Assembly (NCBI GenBank): GCA_947507155.1
Contig: CANNOC010000004.1
Span: 1-64,000 of the forward strand
Direction of reading: 5' to 3'
DNA length: 64,000 nucleotides
DNA from: an uncultured Collinsella sp.
Lineage (GTDB): Bacteria; Actinomycetota; Coriobacteriia; Coriobacteriales; Coriobacteriaceae
Both the position numbers and the translations under genes were made by a program. A model generated the notes under the pieces. The model searched no databases. It was not told where the DNA came from and was given only the letters and a program-made list of their open reading frames with translations. Every line of letters starts with the position of its first letter. Within the stretch, counting starts at the first letter, position 1. Shown in pieces: positions 33,400 to 41,807 of this stretch.

Positions 33400-34743
33400 C
33401 TACTCGGCGAGAGCCTCCTGCTTGGCGATTGCCTTCTCGGAAATCTTCATAAAGGGCAGGTAGACGGCCATGCCAATGACAATCTCGAGAGCCTGCCACA
33501 CGCCGGCGCGCCAGTCAAAGCCCGTAGCGAGCAGGGCATTGATGACGGGAGGCATGGTCCAGGGCACCTGGGCGATGCAGGGGCTGATGATGCCTGCGCA
33601 GGTAAGGCCATAGGTGATGCCGATGAACAGATCGGGAAGAAGGACGAACGGGATCATGAGCGGCAGGTTGTACACGATGGGGTAACCGTAGATAACCGGC
33701 TCGTTGATGTTGAACAGACCAGGCAGGATAGCCATCTTGGAAACGGTCTCGGAAGCCTTGTTCTTGGAGAACAGGAGCGTGTCGAGCAGAAGCATGAGGG
33801 TGCAGCCCGAGCCGCCGATGAGGGCGAAGCTGTTAACGATCTGCATGTTCATGTAGTGATCGGGCTGGATGGTGCCACCGGCGGCAAAGGTAGCCATGTT
33901 GTCGACGATGAGCATGGTCAGGATCGGCTCGACGGTAGCGCCAGAGATGGTGGACTGGTGAATACCGACGCAGAACAGCAGGTTAGCAAGGGTGTAGATG
34001 AGGATAACAGCCCACGGACCGGCGTTCATGATGCTCTTGAGCGGGTTGGAGATGCACGTGGAGATGATGGTGCACAGATCGGTGCCGGCGCACACGGCGA
34101 GCAGGGCTGCGGCAAGAGCGAAGATCGCGAGGTTGAGCAGCATCGGGATCATGACGTTGAAGGAGTTGGAGACCGCGGGAGGCACGCCCTCGCCCAGCTT
34201 AACCTTGAGCTTCTCGACGCCAGAAATCTTGATGAAGAGCGAGACGGAAAGCAGGGCGATGATAATAGCCGAGAACAGACCGTTGGTGCCGGTGTTGGCA
34301 GTCGAAAGGGCGCCCGTGACCTCGGCGGAGGTGATCTTGTCGGTGAGCAGCGGGCTCGTGGCGGCAAGCGAGGCGGTGATCTGCTGCGGCATCATGATGA
34401 CGAAAGCAGAGATAGCGACGACCACGCAAGCGAGCGGGTTATCGAAACGCTTGTTCTTAGCGAGGCTGTAGCCAATCAATCCGGCCAAGATAATGGCAGA
34501 GACGTTGAGGGTGCCCAGCGTAATTGCCGAACCCCACGTCTGAAGGTTGGCAAGGCCCGCCGCATCGAGCGGGAACAGAGGGAACACGACGTTGTTAATA
34601 AGAACCGCGATACCCGCAAGGATATAGAGCGGCGTGATGGTCGCGAAGGCGTCACGCAGGGAACGCAGGTGAACCTGGTTTCCCACCTTCGCAGAGACCT
34701 CGGCAAACTTGTCGAGGAAGCTCTTTCCGTTGTCACTGGCCAT
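33400..34743 (-). CDS. PTS lactose/cellobiose-family IIC component
   Basis: 447 residues, about ten transmembrane helices. LRDAFATITPLYILAGIAVLI at the start, the central GIHQSTISGATVEPI and FNINEPVIYGYPIVYN with the conserved NEP..(F/Y)G motif identify the permease. It imports a beta-glucoside or cellobiose-like sugar. It follows the 6-phospho-beta-glucosidase gene by 120 bp. GTTAGGAGCAATC precedes the ATG. Confidence 0.93.
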   Translation of the reverse strand: MASDNGKSFLDKFAEVSAKVGNQVHLRSLRDAFATITPLYILAGIAVLINNVVFPLFPLDAAGLANLQTWGSAITLGTLNVSAIILAGLIGYSLAKNKRFDNPLACVVVAISAFVIMMPQQITASLAATSPLLTDKITSAEVTGALSTANTGTNGLFSAIIIALLSVSLFIKISGVEKLKVKLGEGVPPAVSNSFNVMIPMLLNLAIFALAAALLAVCAGTDLCTIISTCISNPLKSIMNAGPWAVILIYTLANLLFCVGIHQSTISGATVEPILTMLIVDNMATFAAGGTIQPDHYMNMQIVNSFALIGGSGCTLMLLLDTLLFSKNKASETVSKMAILPGLFNINEPVIYGYPIVYNLPLMIPFVLLPDLFIGITYGLTCAGIISPCIAQVPWTMPPVINALLATGFDWRAGVWQALEIVIGMAVYLPFMKISEKAIAKQEALAE

Positions 34744-34863
34744 GATTGCTCCTAACTTTCAAATCCGGCCTTTTCCTATGCGCACGGTGGTCTGTCGCCC
34801 TCTGCCACCAGATGTGCCATGTGTTGCGCGCAGCGGCGCGCGCTCTGGGCGTTCGCCCGTTCG

Positions 34864-36264
34864 CTAATCAACCACGTGAGTCGTGGCGACCTGCTTGAGC
34901 CAAGCTGCCGACTTCTTAAGGCGGCGCTTGTAGCCGTCCATAAGGTCGACCTCGACAAAACCGTAACGGTTCTTAAAGGCATTCGCCCAAGACCAGTTAT
35001 CGATGACGGCCCAATAATGGTATCCACGGCACTTGGCGCCCTCGGCAATTGCCTTGGCAACCCACTCCAGGTGCTGGCGTACAAAGTCGACGCGGTAGTC
35101 ATCCTGGATGGTTCCTTCGGCGTCTCGGTTCTTGTATTCGTCCATGATGCCGATGCCGTTCTCGGAAACGAACCACTCAAGATCGGGGTAGTTCTTAGCG
35201 CAGTCCATGCCAAAGTCGTAGAGGCCCTGCGGGTAGATCTCCCAGCCGCGGCTCTCGTTCATAACGGCGTCGGGCCACACGTACTCGTCGGCAAAGTGCG
35301 GCAGACCGTACTGGTCGATCTTGCTCGCCGGCGCCTGAACGCGCGTGGGGTGGTAGTAGTTGCAACCGAGCCAGTCGACAACACCCTGCTTAAGAATCTC
35401 TTGGTCGCCGGCACGGAACGGAAGCTTAACGCCGCCCTCGGCCAGGCTGTCGAGCACGTCGGCGGGAAGCTCGCCCTTGGTAATGAGGTCGAGCCACCAG
35501 CGGTTGTTGATGCCGCTGGTCATACGCACGGCCTCGAGGTCCGCCTCGCTGGGGTTCTCCTTGGTGTAGACCGGGGTAAAGCAGTTGATCATGCCGATCT
35601 TGGCATCGCTGCGAACGGCGCCCTCGTCATAGGCGCGACGGTAGTTGGCCACGGCCAGCGCATGTGCCAGCGAGATGTGATACTGCACGGTGCGAGCGCG
35701 GCTAAAGTCGTGGAGCTGCGGGAACCACACGCCCTCCTGATAGCGCTGCTCGGGCTCGACGATGGGCTCGTTAAAGGTGAACCAGTACTTGATCTCCTGG
35801 CCAAACTCGTGGAAGGCGACGTCGGCGTAATGTGCGTAAGCCTCGACAACCTCACGGCTCTCCCAGCCGCCACGGTTAAAAAGGTAGGTGGGCATGTCAA
35901 AGTGGTACAAGTTGACAAACGGCTCCAGGCCGGCTTCGCGAGAGGCGCGGAACAACTCGTGATACCACGCGGCGCCTTCCTCGTTGAGGTTGCCGTCGGC
36001 ATCGAGCAGACGGCTCCACTGGATGGAAGTGCGATAGGTATCCAGGCCCAAGTCCTTCAAAATGCGAAGGTCTTCCTGGTACTTGGCCATAAAGTCATTG
36101 CCGGCGTAAGAGCCAACGCAGTTGTAGAACGAGCCCAGATCCTGGATGGACCAGGTGTCCCACAGGTTCTCGAGCTTGCCGCCCTGGTTCCACTGACCCT
36201 CAGTCTGCGGGCCGGACATAGCAGCGCCAAAGAAGAAGTCGTTGGGCAGCTGATACTGTGCCAT
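34864..36264 (-). CDS. bglA: 6-phospho-beta-glucosidase, glycoside hydrolase family 1
   Basis: 466 residues. QLPNDFFFGAAMSGPQTEG at the N-terminus, the acid/base glutamate in WFTFNEPIVEP, and the nucleophile in WFVSENGIGIMDE are GH1 signatures. It hydrolyses the phosphorylated disaccharide delivered by the adjacent PTS to glucose 6-phosphate and an aglycone or glucose. First gene of the operon, divergent from the GntR regulator. The ATG at 36262-36264 has GCGAGGAC upstream. Confidence 0.92.
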   Translation of the reverse strand: MAQYQLPNDFFFGAAMSGPQTEGQWNQGGKLENLWDTWSIQDLGSFYNCVGSYAGNDFMAKYQEDLRILKDLGLDTYRTSIQWSRLLDADGNLNEEGAAWYHELFRASREAGLEPFVNLYHFDMPTYLFNRGGWESREVVEAYAHYADVAFHEFGQEIKYWFTFNEPIVEPEQRYQEGVWFPQLHDFSRARTVQYHISLAHALAVANYRRAYDEGAVRSDAKIGMINCFTPVYTKENPSEADLEAVRMTSGINNRWWLDLITKGELPADVLDSLAEGGVKLPFRAGDQEILKQGVVDWLGCNYYHPTRVQAPASKIDQYGLPHFADEYVWPDAVMNESRGWEIYPQGLYDFGMDCAKNYPDLEWFVSENGIGIMDEYKNRDAEGTIQDDYRVDFVRQHLEWVAKAIAEGAKCRGYHYWAVIDNWSWANAFKNRYGFVEVDLMDGYKRRLKKSAAWLKQVATTHVVD

Positions 36265-36303
36265 CAAAGTCCTCGCTTTCGTGTTCTAGAGCTTCCGGTT
36301 GGA

Positions 36304-36383
36304 GACGGGTTTGCTTTGGCAGGTTATCCGGCGCGGGCGCGCACCGGTCATACCGATATCCAACCCGCCAAAACAAAACCGTC
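36304..36383. repeat. Paired inverted TTTGTTTTGGC-type repeats
   Basis: The 22-bp arms at 36304-36325 and 36362-36383 are inverted copies with 19 of 22 matches; the core is TTTGCTTTGGC on the left and TTTGTTTTGGC on the minus strand of the right arm. The element lies in the bglA leader and shares its core with 32421-32440. Confidence 0.7.
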
Positions 36384-36431
36384 CCCAAACGGTCGATCCT
36401 GTTCTGCGGAAAGATTCCGTTCGTTGCTTAA

Positions 36432-36537
36432 ACTATAGTGCTCTAATTCTAAAAGTAAAGCGTCTTTTTCTTTTTTCTTTCTCGAGCTTCTTAGATAAAG
36501 GTTATATGGGTGCCTTGTTAAGGGTTATACTTACTTG
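36432..36537. promoter_or_regulatory. Divergent promoter region of bglA operon and GntR gene
   Basis: Minus-strand TATAGT at 36432-36437 is a likely bglA -10 box, and plus-strand TATACT at 36526-36531 a likely -10 for the GntR gene. The sequence GGTTATA occurs twice between 36499 and 36530 around AAGGCA/TGCCTT-like bases and may be the regulator site. The -35 boxes are weak. Confidence 0.4.
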
Positions 36538-36567
36538 CGTATTGATATATGTCGGAAAGGAGGTTCA

Positions 36568-37287
36568 ATGATTCCCAAATACGAGGCGATAGCTGCAGAT
36601 ATTCGTCGAAGCATCGAGGATGGCACTCTTAAACCGGGCGACAAGCTTCCCACCGTCGTTGAGTTCTGCGAGCTCTATAGCGTTTCCAAAATCACCGTCA
36701 AACGAGCTATCGAGCAAATCACCGAGGAAGGTCTTATTACCAGCCGACGCGGATCGGGTACCTACGTTAAGGACACGGCGGGACTTCCCGGTCAGGCGTT
36801 TTTCCAGGGCAAAAACGACCGTGCCCAGGGCTTTTCGTATGAGCACCGCGGGGAGAAGGTGACCTCGGTGGTCTACGATTTCTCGATTGTTAATCCACCA
36901 GCGGACATCGCAGCCCAGCTGGGAATTGCCGAGGATGACTTTGCCTATCACATCGTGCGCGTGCGTCAGGCCGATGAGAAGCCCATCGTTATCGAGTACA
37001 CCTACATGCCCCTCGAGCTGATTCCAGGCCTTAAAAAGAAGGACCTGTACGGATCGGTCTACCACTTCATCCGCGAGCAATGTGGGCTGAAGATTTCGAG
37101 CTTCCACCGTACCATTCGCGCCGTGGCAGCAACCGAGGAAGAAGCCGAGCGCTTGGACACCAAGCCTGGCTCTCCCCTGCTCGAACTCACCCAGATTGGC
37201 TTTTTGGACAGCGGCGCCGCCTTTGAGTATTCGGTCTCGCGCAACGTTGGCGACCGCTTTGAGTTGCACAACGTAACGTTGGCATAG
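36568..37287 (+). CDS. GntR/HutC-family regulator of the beta-glucoside operon
   Basis: 239 residues. Winged helix at residues 4-70 (EFCELYSVSKITVKRAIEQI as recognition unit), UTRA domain at about 90-235. Divergent from bglA, so it probably controls that operon in response to a phosphorylated sugar. The ATG at 36568 has a perfect GAAAGGAGGTTCA. manA follows after about 75 bp on the same strand. Confidence 0.9.
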   Translation: MIPKYEAIAADIRRSIEDGTLKPGDKLPTVVEFCELYSVSKITVKRAIEQITEEGLITSRRGSGTYVKDTAGLPGQAFFQGKNDRAQGFSYEHRGEKVTSVVYDFSIVNPPADIAAQLGIAEDDFAYHIVRVRQADEKPIVIEYTYMPLELIPGLKKKDLYGSVYHFIREQCGLKISSFHRTIRAVAATEEEAERLDTKPGSPLLELTQIGFLDSGAAFEYSVSRNVGDRFELHNVTLA

Positions 37288-37361
37288 GTTTTTGTAGTCA
37301 TCCGGGCGCTCGCTTTGAGCTGTTTTGTGCAGCGCCCGCGCAACACAATGGGGGTATGAAC

Positions 37362-38294
37362 ATGTCCGATTTGATTAAGCTGACGCCGATCTTCCACGAG
37401 AAGATCTGGGGCGGTCGCCACCTCGAAACCGTATTTGGCTACGACATTCCCGATGGCCCCATCGGTGAGTGCTGGGCCATCTCGGCCCACCCCAACGGCG
37501 ACTGCCAGATTGCGGAGGGCCCGTATGCCGGCCACACGCTGTCGTGGCTGTGGGCCGAGCATCGCGAGCTCTTTGGCAACTGCGAGGGCAAGGAGTTCCC
37601 GCTGCTCATTAAGATTCTGGACGCCAAGGACGACCTTTCGATCCAGATTCATCCCAACGACGAGTACGCTGCCGAGCACGAGAACGGTAGCCTGGGCAAA
37701 ACCGAGTGTTGGTATGTGCTGGACTGCGAGCCCGACGCCACGATCATCGTCGGCCAGCGTGCCAAGGACCGCGCCGAGGCCGCACAAATGATCGAGGAAG
37801 GACGTTGGGACGACATGCTCAACGTGTTGCCGATTCACAAGGGCGACTTTTTCCAGATTGATTCCGGTACCGTGCACGCCATCAAGACCGGCACGCTCAT
37901 TTTGGAGACGCAGCAGTCGAGCGACGTGACGTATCGTCTGTACGACTACGACCGTCCCGGCACCGACGGCAACCTGCGCCCGCTGCACATTGAGCAGAGC
38001 CTCGACTGCATCGACTTTGATGCTCAGGCTCCGACCGACGGCACGGTGACCGCGCCCGAGGTGGACGGCGTAACCGAGCTCGAGTCCAACCCCTGCTACA
38101 CCGTCGACCGCGTGCGCGTCGACGGCAGCAAAACCATCGACCAGCGCTGGCCCTTCATGTGCCTGTCGGTCATCGACGGCGAAGGCACCGTCTGCGGCGA
38201 CCCCGTCCACAAGGGAAGCCACCTGTTGGCCCCGAGCACCGTCAGCTCCATCGACCTCGAAGGCAAGATGGAACTGATCATCAGCCACCTGTAG
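37362..38294 (+). CDS. manA: Mannose-6-phosphate isomerase, class I
   Basis: 310 residues. KIWGGRHLETVFGYDIP near the start, zinc ligands in IQIHPNDEYAAEHENGSLGK and EGRWDDMLNVLPIHKGDFFQ..SGTVHAI define the cupin isomerase. It converts mannose 6-phosphate to fructose 6-phosphate and links the sugar PTS systems to glycolysis. The second ATG (37362) has better spacing from GGGGG than the one at 37356. Terminator at 38319-38356. Confidence 0.93.
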   Translation: MSDLIKLTPIFHEKIWGGRHLETVFGYDIPDGPIGECWAISAHPNGDCQIAEGPYAGHTLSWLWAEHRELFGNCEGKEFPLLIKILDAKDDLSIQIHPNDEYAAEHENGSLGKTECWYVLDCEPDATIIVGQRAKDRAEAAQMIEEGRWDDMLNVLPIHKGDFFQIDSGTVHAIKTGTLILETQQSSDVTYRLYDYDRPGTDGNLRPLHIEQSLDCIDFDAQAPTDGTVTAPEVDGVTELESNPCYTVDRVRVDGSKTIDQRWPFMCLSVIDGEGTVCGDPVHKGSHLLAPSTVSSIDLEGKMELIISHL

Positions 38295-38318
38295 GTCGCA
38301 CCAACAACCCAAACGCAA

Positions 38319-38356
38319 CAAGGGGCTCTCCCGTCCATGTGCGGGAGAGCCCCTTG
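38319..38356. terminator. Hairpin after manA
   Basis: A perfect 15-bp stem, CAAGGGGCTCTCCCG with its complement. It lacks a long T-run, but the position after manA suits a terminator. Confidence 0.7.
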
Positions 38357-38438
38357 CCATATCTATTTATCAGCCCACCCGGCTCTCCAGATCAAAAAGC
38401 GAACGAGCAGAGCGACGTTCGCAAGCACCGTTACCCTA

Positions 38439-38568
38439 GGACCTGGGCGGGCGTATAGGGCAACATCGATCGCGAGTTCCGCACGCAAAGGAGAGCACTT
38501 AATGTGCTCTCCGTCTTGCGCAGGACTGCCCGAGCAGGCGATGTTGCCCTATACGCCCGCCCAGGTCC
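38439..38568. repeat. 130-bp element with perfect 30-bp inverted arms
   Basis: Arms at 38439-38468 and 38539-38568 are exact complements over 30 bp (inner part GGGCGGGCGTATAGGGCAAC). The 70-bp centre carries a second hairpin, GGAGAGCAC with GTGCTCTCC, flanked by CGCAA/TTGCG. The right arm ends 8 bp from the pcrA stop codon. The structure is far longer than a usual terminator and has no T-run. Confidence 0.8.
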
Positions 38569-38575
38569 GCCAGGA

Positions 38576-41476
38576 TCACGACAGCTTGACGATCGGCGCA
38601 AAGCCCTTCATCAGCTTTTTGGTCTGGCCGGTCTTTTCGAACTGGACCTCGATCATGTCTCCGGCGACCGAGATCACGGTACCCGTGCCAAAGGTCTTGT
38701 GGCTCACGGTATCGCCCGCGGCAAAGTCCTGCGATGCGCTGGCGCGATCGACCTTGCGCTCCACCGTCGGAGACACCTTGGACGACGGCTTTTTGGCTCG
38801 CGGCGCACCCGAACCAAAGGTCGAGGCAACACGGCCGGCGTCGGGCGAGACCCCACGATGGCGCTCGGTCCCGTAGCTGCTGCCGCCAAAGAAATCGTCA
38901 AAGCTCGATCCGCCGCGCGAACCGGAACCGCCGGTCGAGCGCGTATGCGAACCGAACACCTTGCCGCCATACATATCCGAACCCATGCCCGAGCCAAAGG
39001 TGCCGTGACGGTCGCCGCGCTTCTCCCAGCCCGTGCCCTCAAAACCGGCAGAACCGATACCGCTAAACTCGATATCCTCAAACGGAATCTCATTGAGGAA
39101 GCGCGAGCGCGGGTTGGCAGAGGTCGAGCCGTAGGTGCGACGCGTGGCCGCATAGGTCAGGAATAGGCGCTTACGGGCACGCGTGATGGCGACGTAGGCC
39201 AGGCGACGCTCTTCCTCGAGCTTGCCCGGGTCATCGCTGCCGCCAGAGTCGTGCACGTGCGGGAAGATGCCCTCCTCCATGCCGGCTACGAACACCGCCG
39301 GGAACTCCAGGCCCTTGGCGGAGTGGATGGTCATCATGGTAATGGCATGCGTCTCGCCGGCCAGGGAATCCAAGTCGGAGCGCAGGGCCAGCCACTCCAT
39401 GAGTGCCGGCAGCGCCTTACAGGTGAGCGGACCGTAGGTGCGCTCAATCTCGTCGGCATGCACGGCACCCGCCGGCATCTCCGTCGGCGCGGCATACGCG
39501 TTGCCCGCGATGGCGGCGGCCAGGGCGTCCTGCGGCGAGAGCGCCGGGGCGGCTAGGCTATCGAGCGGATTGGAACCTGCGGCATCGCGCGCGCCGACGA
39601 GCGCCTCAAACGAGGATGCCGGGGCAGATGGCCCCGGTTCGGGCGCAGGCGCGCTCACCACAACGGGCTCGGACTCAGGCTCGGCAGGCACGTCGGCAAC
39701 GCCGGCTGCGCGCAGCTCTTCCAAGCTCTCGAGCGTACCCTCGATATCCTCGTGCGTCTCCTCAAATTCGGCGGCGACGCCCAGGAATTCCTGAATGTTC
39801 TCGGCGCGGCTCTCGGACTCCATGGTGCCCTCGGCGCGAAACGCCTGCAGCAAGCCCGTCTTATCGACGATCATCTCGACAACGTCCTTGAGCTCGCCGT
39901 CCATGCGGCGGCCCTCGCGCACCAGCGACACAAAGCTCGACAGGCCGTTGCGCACCTTGGCACTAAACATGCCCGTCTCGGCGCACGCGATCTCGCAAGC
40001 CTGGAAGAACGAGCAACGGTTGTCGCGCGCCAGCTGCTCGATCTTTTGGATCGAGGTGGAGCCGATGCCGCGGCGCGGCGTGTTGATGACGCGCTTGACG
40101 CTCATCTCGTCGGCCGGGTTCACGATCATCTTAAGGTAGGCCATGACGTCGCGGATCTCGGCACGGTCGAAGAATCGCGTGCCGCCCACGATCTTGTAGG
40201 GCACGCCCGCGCGCAGAAACATATCTTCGAGAATACGCGACTGGGCGTTGGTGCGGTAGAACACGGCGATGTCGTCGTAACTCGTGCCCTTGGCATGCAG
40301 CTTTTCGACCTCGCCGGCAATCCAGCGACCCTCGTCGCGCTCATCGCTTGCCTGGAAGGCCTGGATCTTCTCGCCGTCGCCCTCGGCCGTAAACAGGCGC
40401 TTGTCCTTGCGCTGCGAGTTGTGACGTACCACGGCGTTGGCGGCGTTCAGGATATGACCCGTAGAGCGGTAGTTCTGCTCCAGCTTGACGGTCTTGCAGT
40501 CTTTAAAGTCCTTCTCAAAGTCCAGGATATTGGTGATGTCGGCGCCACGCCAGCTATAAATGGACTGATCGTCGTCGCCCACGACCATGAGGTTTTGGTA
40601 CTTGGCGGCCAGCAGGTTGGCGATCTCGTACTGGACGTGGTTGGTGTCCTGATACTCGTCGACGCTAATGTAGCGGAAGCGCTCCTGATACTTGTCGAGC
40701 ACCTCGGGGCGGGTGCGCAGCAGCTCGAGCGTGCGCACGAGCAGGTCGTCGAAGTCCATCGCGTTGGCGGCGCGCAGGCGGCGCTCCAGCTCCAGGTAGA
40801 CTTGCGCGGCCTTTTTGTCATTGGGGCTGTCGGCGGATTTGAGCATGTCCTCGGGGCCGATCATGGCGTTTTTGGCCGAGCTAATCTTGCTGCGGATCAT
40901 GTTGATGGGGAACTGCTTTTGCTCGATGCCGAGCGCCTGCATAATGTCGCGCACCATGCGCTTTGAGTCATCGTCATCGTAGATGGTGAACTGACCGGTG
41001 TAGCCCAACAGGTCGGCGTCCTCGCGCAGCATGCGCACGCACATGGCATGGAAGGTGCACACCCACATGCCACGGGTGCCGCTGGGAATGAGTGCCGCCA
41101 GACGCTCGCGCATCTCTGCCGCGGCCTTGTTGGTAAACGTGATGGCAAGAACCTGCCAAGGTTTAACACCCAGGTCGCCGAGCATATGTGCGATGCGGAA
41201 GGTCAAGACGCGGGTCTTGCCCGAGCCGGCGCCGGCGAGCACCAGCAACGGGCCCTCGGTGGACAGGACAGCCTCGCGCTGGGCGGGATTAAGGCTGTCA
41301 ATGTCGACGAGCGGCTTGGCGGGCTTGGGCGCCGGCGCGGGAGCGTCGTAAATGTCGAGCGGGACGAGCTCGGGCTCCGGCGCAGCAGGAGCGGTGTATG
41401 CATCGAGCGGCACGGGTTCCGGCGCGGGCGGCACGGATACCGCGGCGTTCTTTTCCCAGGGCAAGGGCTGGGTCAT
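38576..41476 (-). CDS. pcrA: UvrD/PcrA-type ATP-dependent DNA helicase
   Basis: 966 residues. A superfamily 1A helicase: LVLAGAGSGKTRVL (Walker A), DEYQDTNHVQYEIANLL (Walker B), QNYRSTGHILNAAN, and TIHSAKGLEFPAVFVAGMEEG. The C-terminal 50 residues form the Tudor-like module (GDTVSHKTFGTGTVISVAGD) that contacts RNA polymerase in PcrA. It is longer than usual because of a Pro-rich N-terminal extension (about 55 residues) and a Pro/Ala-rich insertion of about 110 residues in the 2B/1B part (around 590-700). TGAGGAGTCGCCC precedes the ATG at 41474-41476. Confidence 0.93.
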   Translation of the reverse strand: MTQPLPWEKNAAVSVPPAPEPVPLDAYTAPAAPEPELVPLDIYDAPAPAPKPAKPLVDIDSLNPAQREAVLSTEGPLLVLAGAGSGKTRVLTFRIAHMLGDLGVKPWQVLAITFTNKAAAEMRERLAALIPSGTRGMWVCTFHAMCVRMLREDADLLGYTGQFTIYDDDDSKRMVRDIMQALGIEQKQFPINMIRSKISSAKNAMIGPEDMLKSADSPNDKKAAQVYLELERRLRAANAMDFDDLLVRTLELLRTRPEVLDKYQERFRYISVDEYQDTNHVQYEIANLLAAKYQNLMVVGDDDQSIYSWRGADITNILDFEKDFKDCKTVKLEQNYRSTGHILNAANAVVRHNSQRKDKRLFTAEGDGEKIQAFQASDERDEGRWIAGEVEKLHAKGTSYDDIAVFYRTNAQSRILEDMFLRAGVPYKIVGGTRFFDRAEIRDVMAYLKMIVNPADEMSVKRVINTPRRGIGSTSIQKIEQLARDNRCSFFQACEIACAETGMFSAKVRNGLSSFVSLVREGRRMDGELKDVVEMIVDKTGLLQAFRAEGTMESESRAENIQEFLGVAAEFEETHEDIEGTLESLEELRAAGVADVPAEPESEPVVVSAPAPEPGPSAPASSFEALVGARDAAGSNPLDSLAAPALSPQDALAAAIAGNAYAAPTEMPAGAVHADEIERTYGPLTCKALPALMEWLALRSDLDSLAGETHAITMMTIHSAKGLEFPAVFVAGMEEGIFPHVHDSGGSDDPGKLEEERRLAYVAITRARKRLFLTYAATRRTYGSTSANPRSRFLNEIPFEDIEFSGIGSAGFEGTGWEKRGDRHGTFGSGMGSDMYGGKVFGSHTRSTGGSGSRGGSSFDDFFGGSSYGTERHRGVSPDAGRVASTFGSGAPRAKKPSSKVSPTVERKVDRASASQDFAAGDTVSHKTFGTGTVISVAGDMIEVQFEKTGQTKKLMKGFAPIVKLS

Positions 41477-41621
41477 GGGCGACTCCTCATCTGACGGACG
41501 GCGCGCCTGCGGGCGGCGCCATAGTTTGAGCCGTACCAGTATACCGAGCCGCGCGGACACCGACGCAAATCACACCACGACTCCGTGCGTCACCGTCAGG
41601 CCGCCCCAGCGAATTTGGCGC

Positions 41622-41650
41622 AATGGGGTCAGGTTGGTCTGCACCAATCA
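41622..41650. repeat. GGGGTCAGGTT repeat fragment
   Basis: AATGGGGTCAGGTTGGTCTG matches the minus strand of 31376-31390 in its core and is followed by GCACCAA, as there. It lies in the gene-free stretch 41477-41807 between pcrA and uppP, which otherwise holds only the terminator at 41723-41763. Confidence 0.5.
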
Positions 41651-41722
41651 ATTGACAATCACGAAACCGCCGATGTCATGGCAGCAGCAGCGAGCGGTGG
41701 CCAGGGCGAACAAATTGGCATG

Positions 41723-41763
41723 AAAAGGGGCGGCATAGACCTTCTGGTCATGCCGCCCCCTTT
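41723..41763 (-). terminator. Terminator of uppP
   Basis: GGGGCGGCAT.ACC pairs with GGT.ATGCCGCCCC on the minus strand, followed by TTTT. Confidence 0.85.
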
Positions 41764-41807
41764 GAATGACAAGTTGTCGCCCCGGCCGCCGCGCAGCGTC
41801 GACCAAG

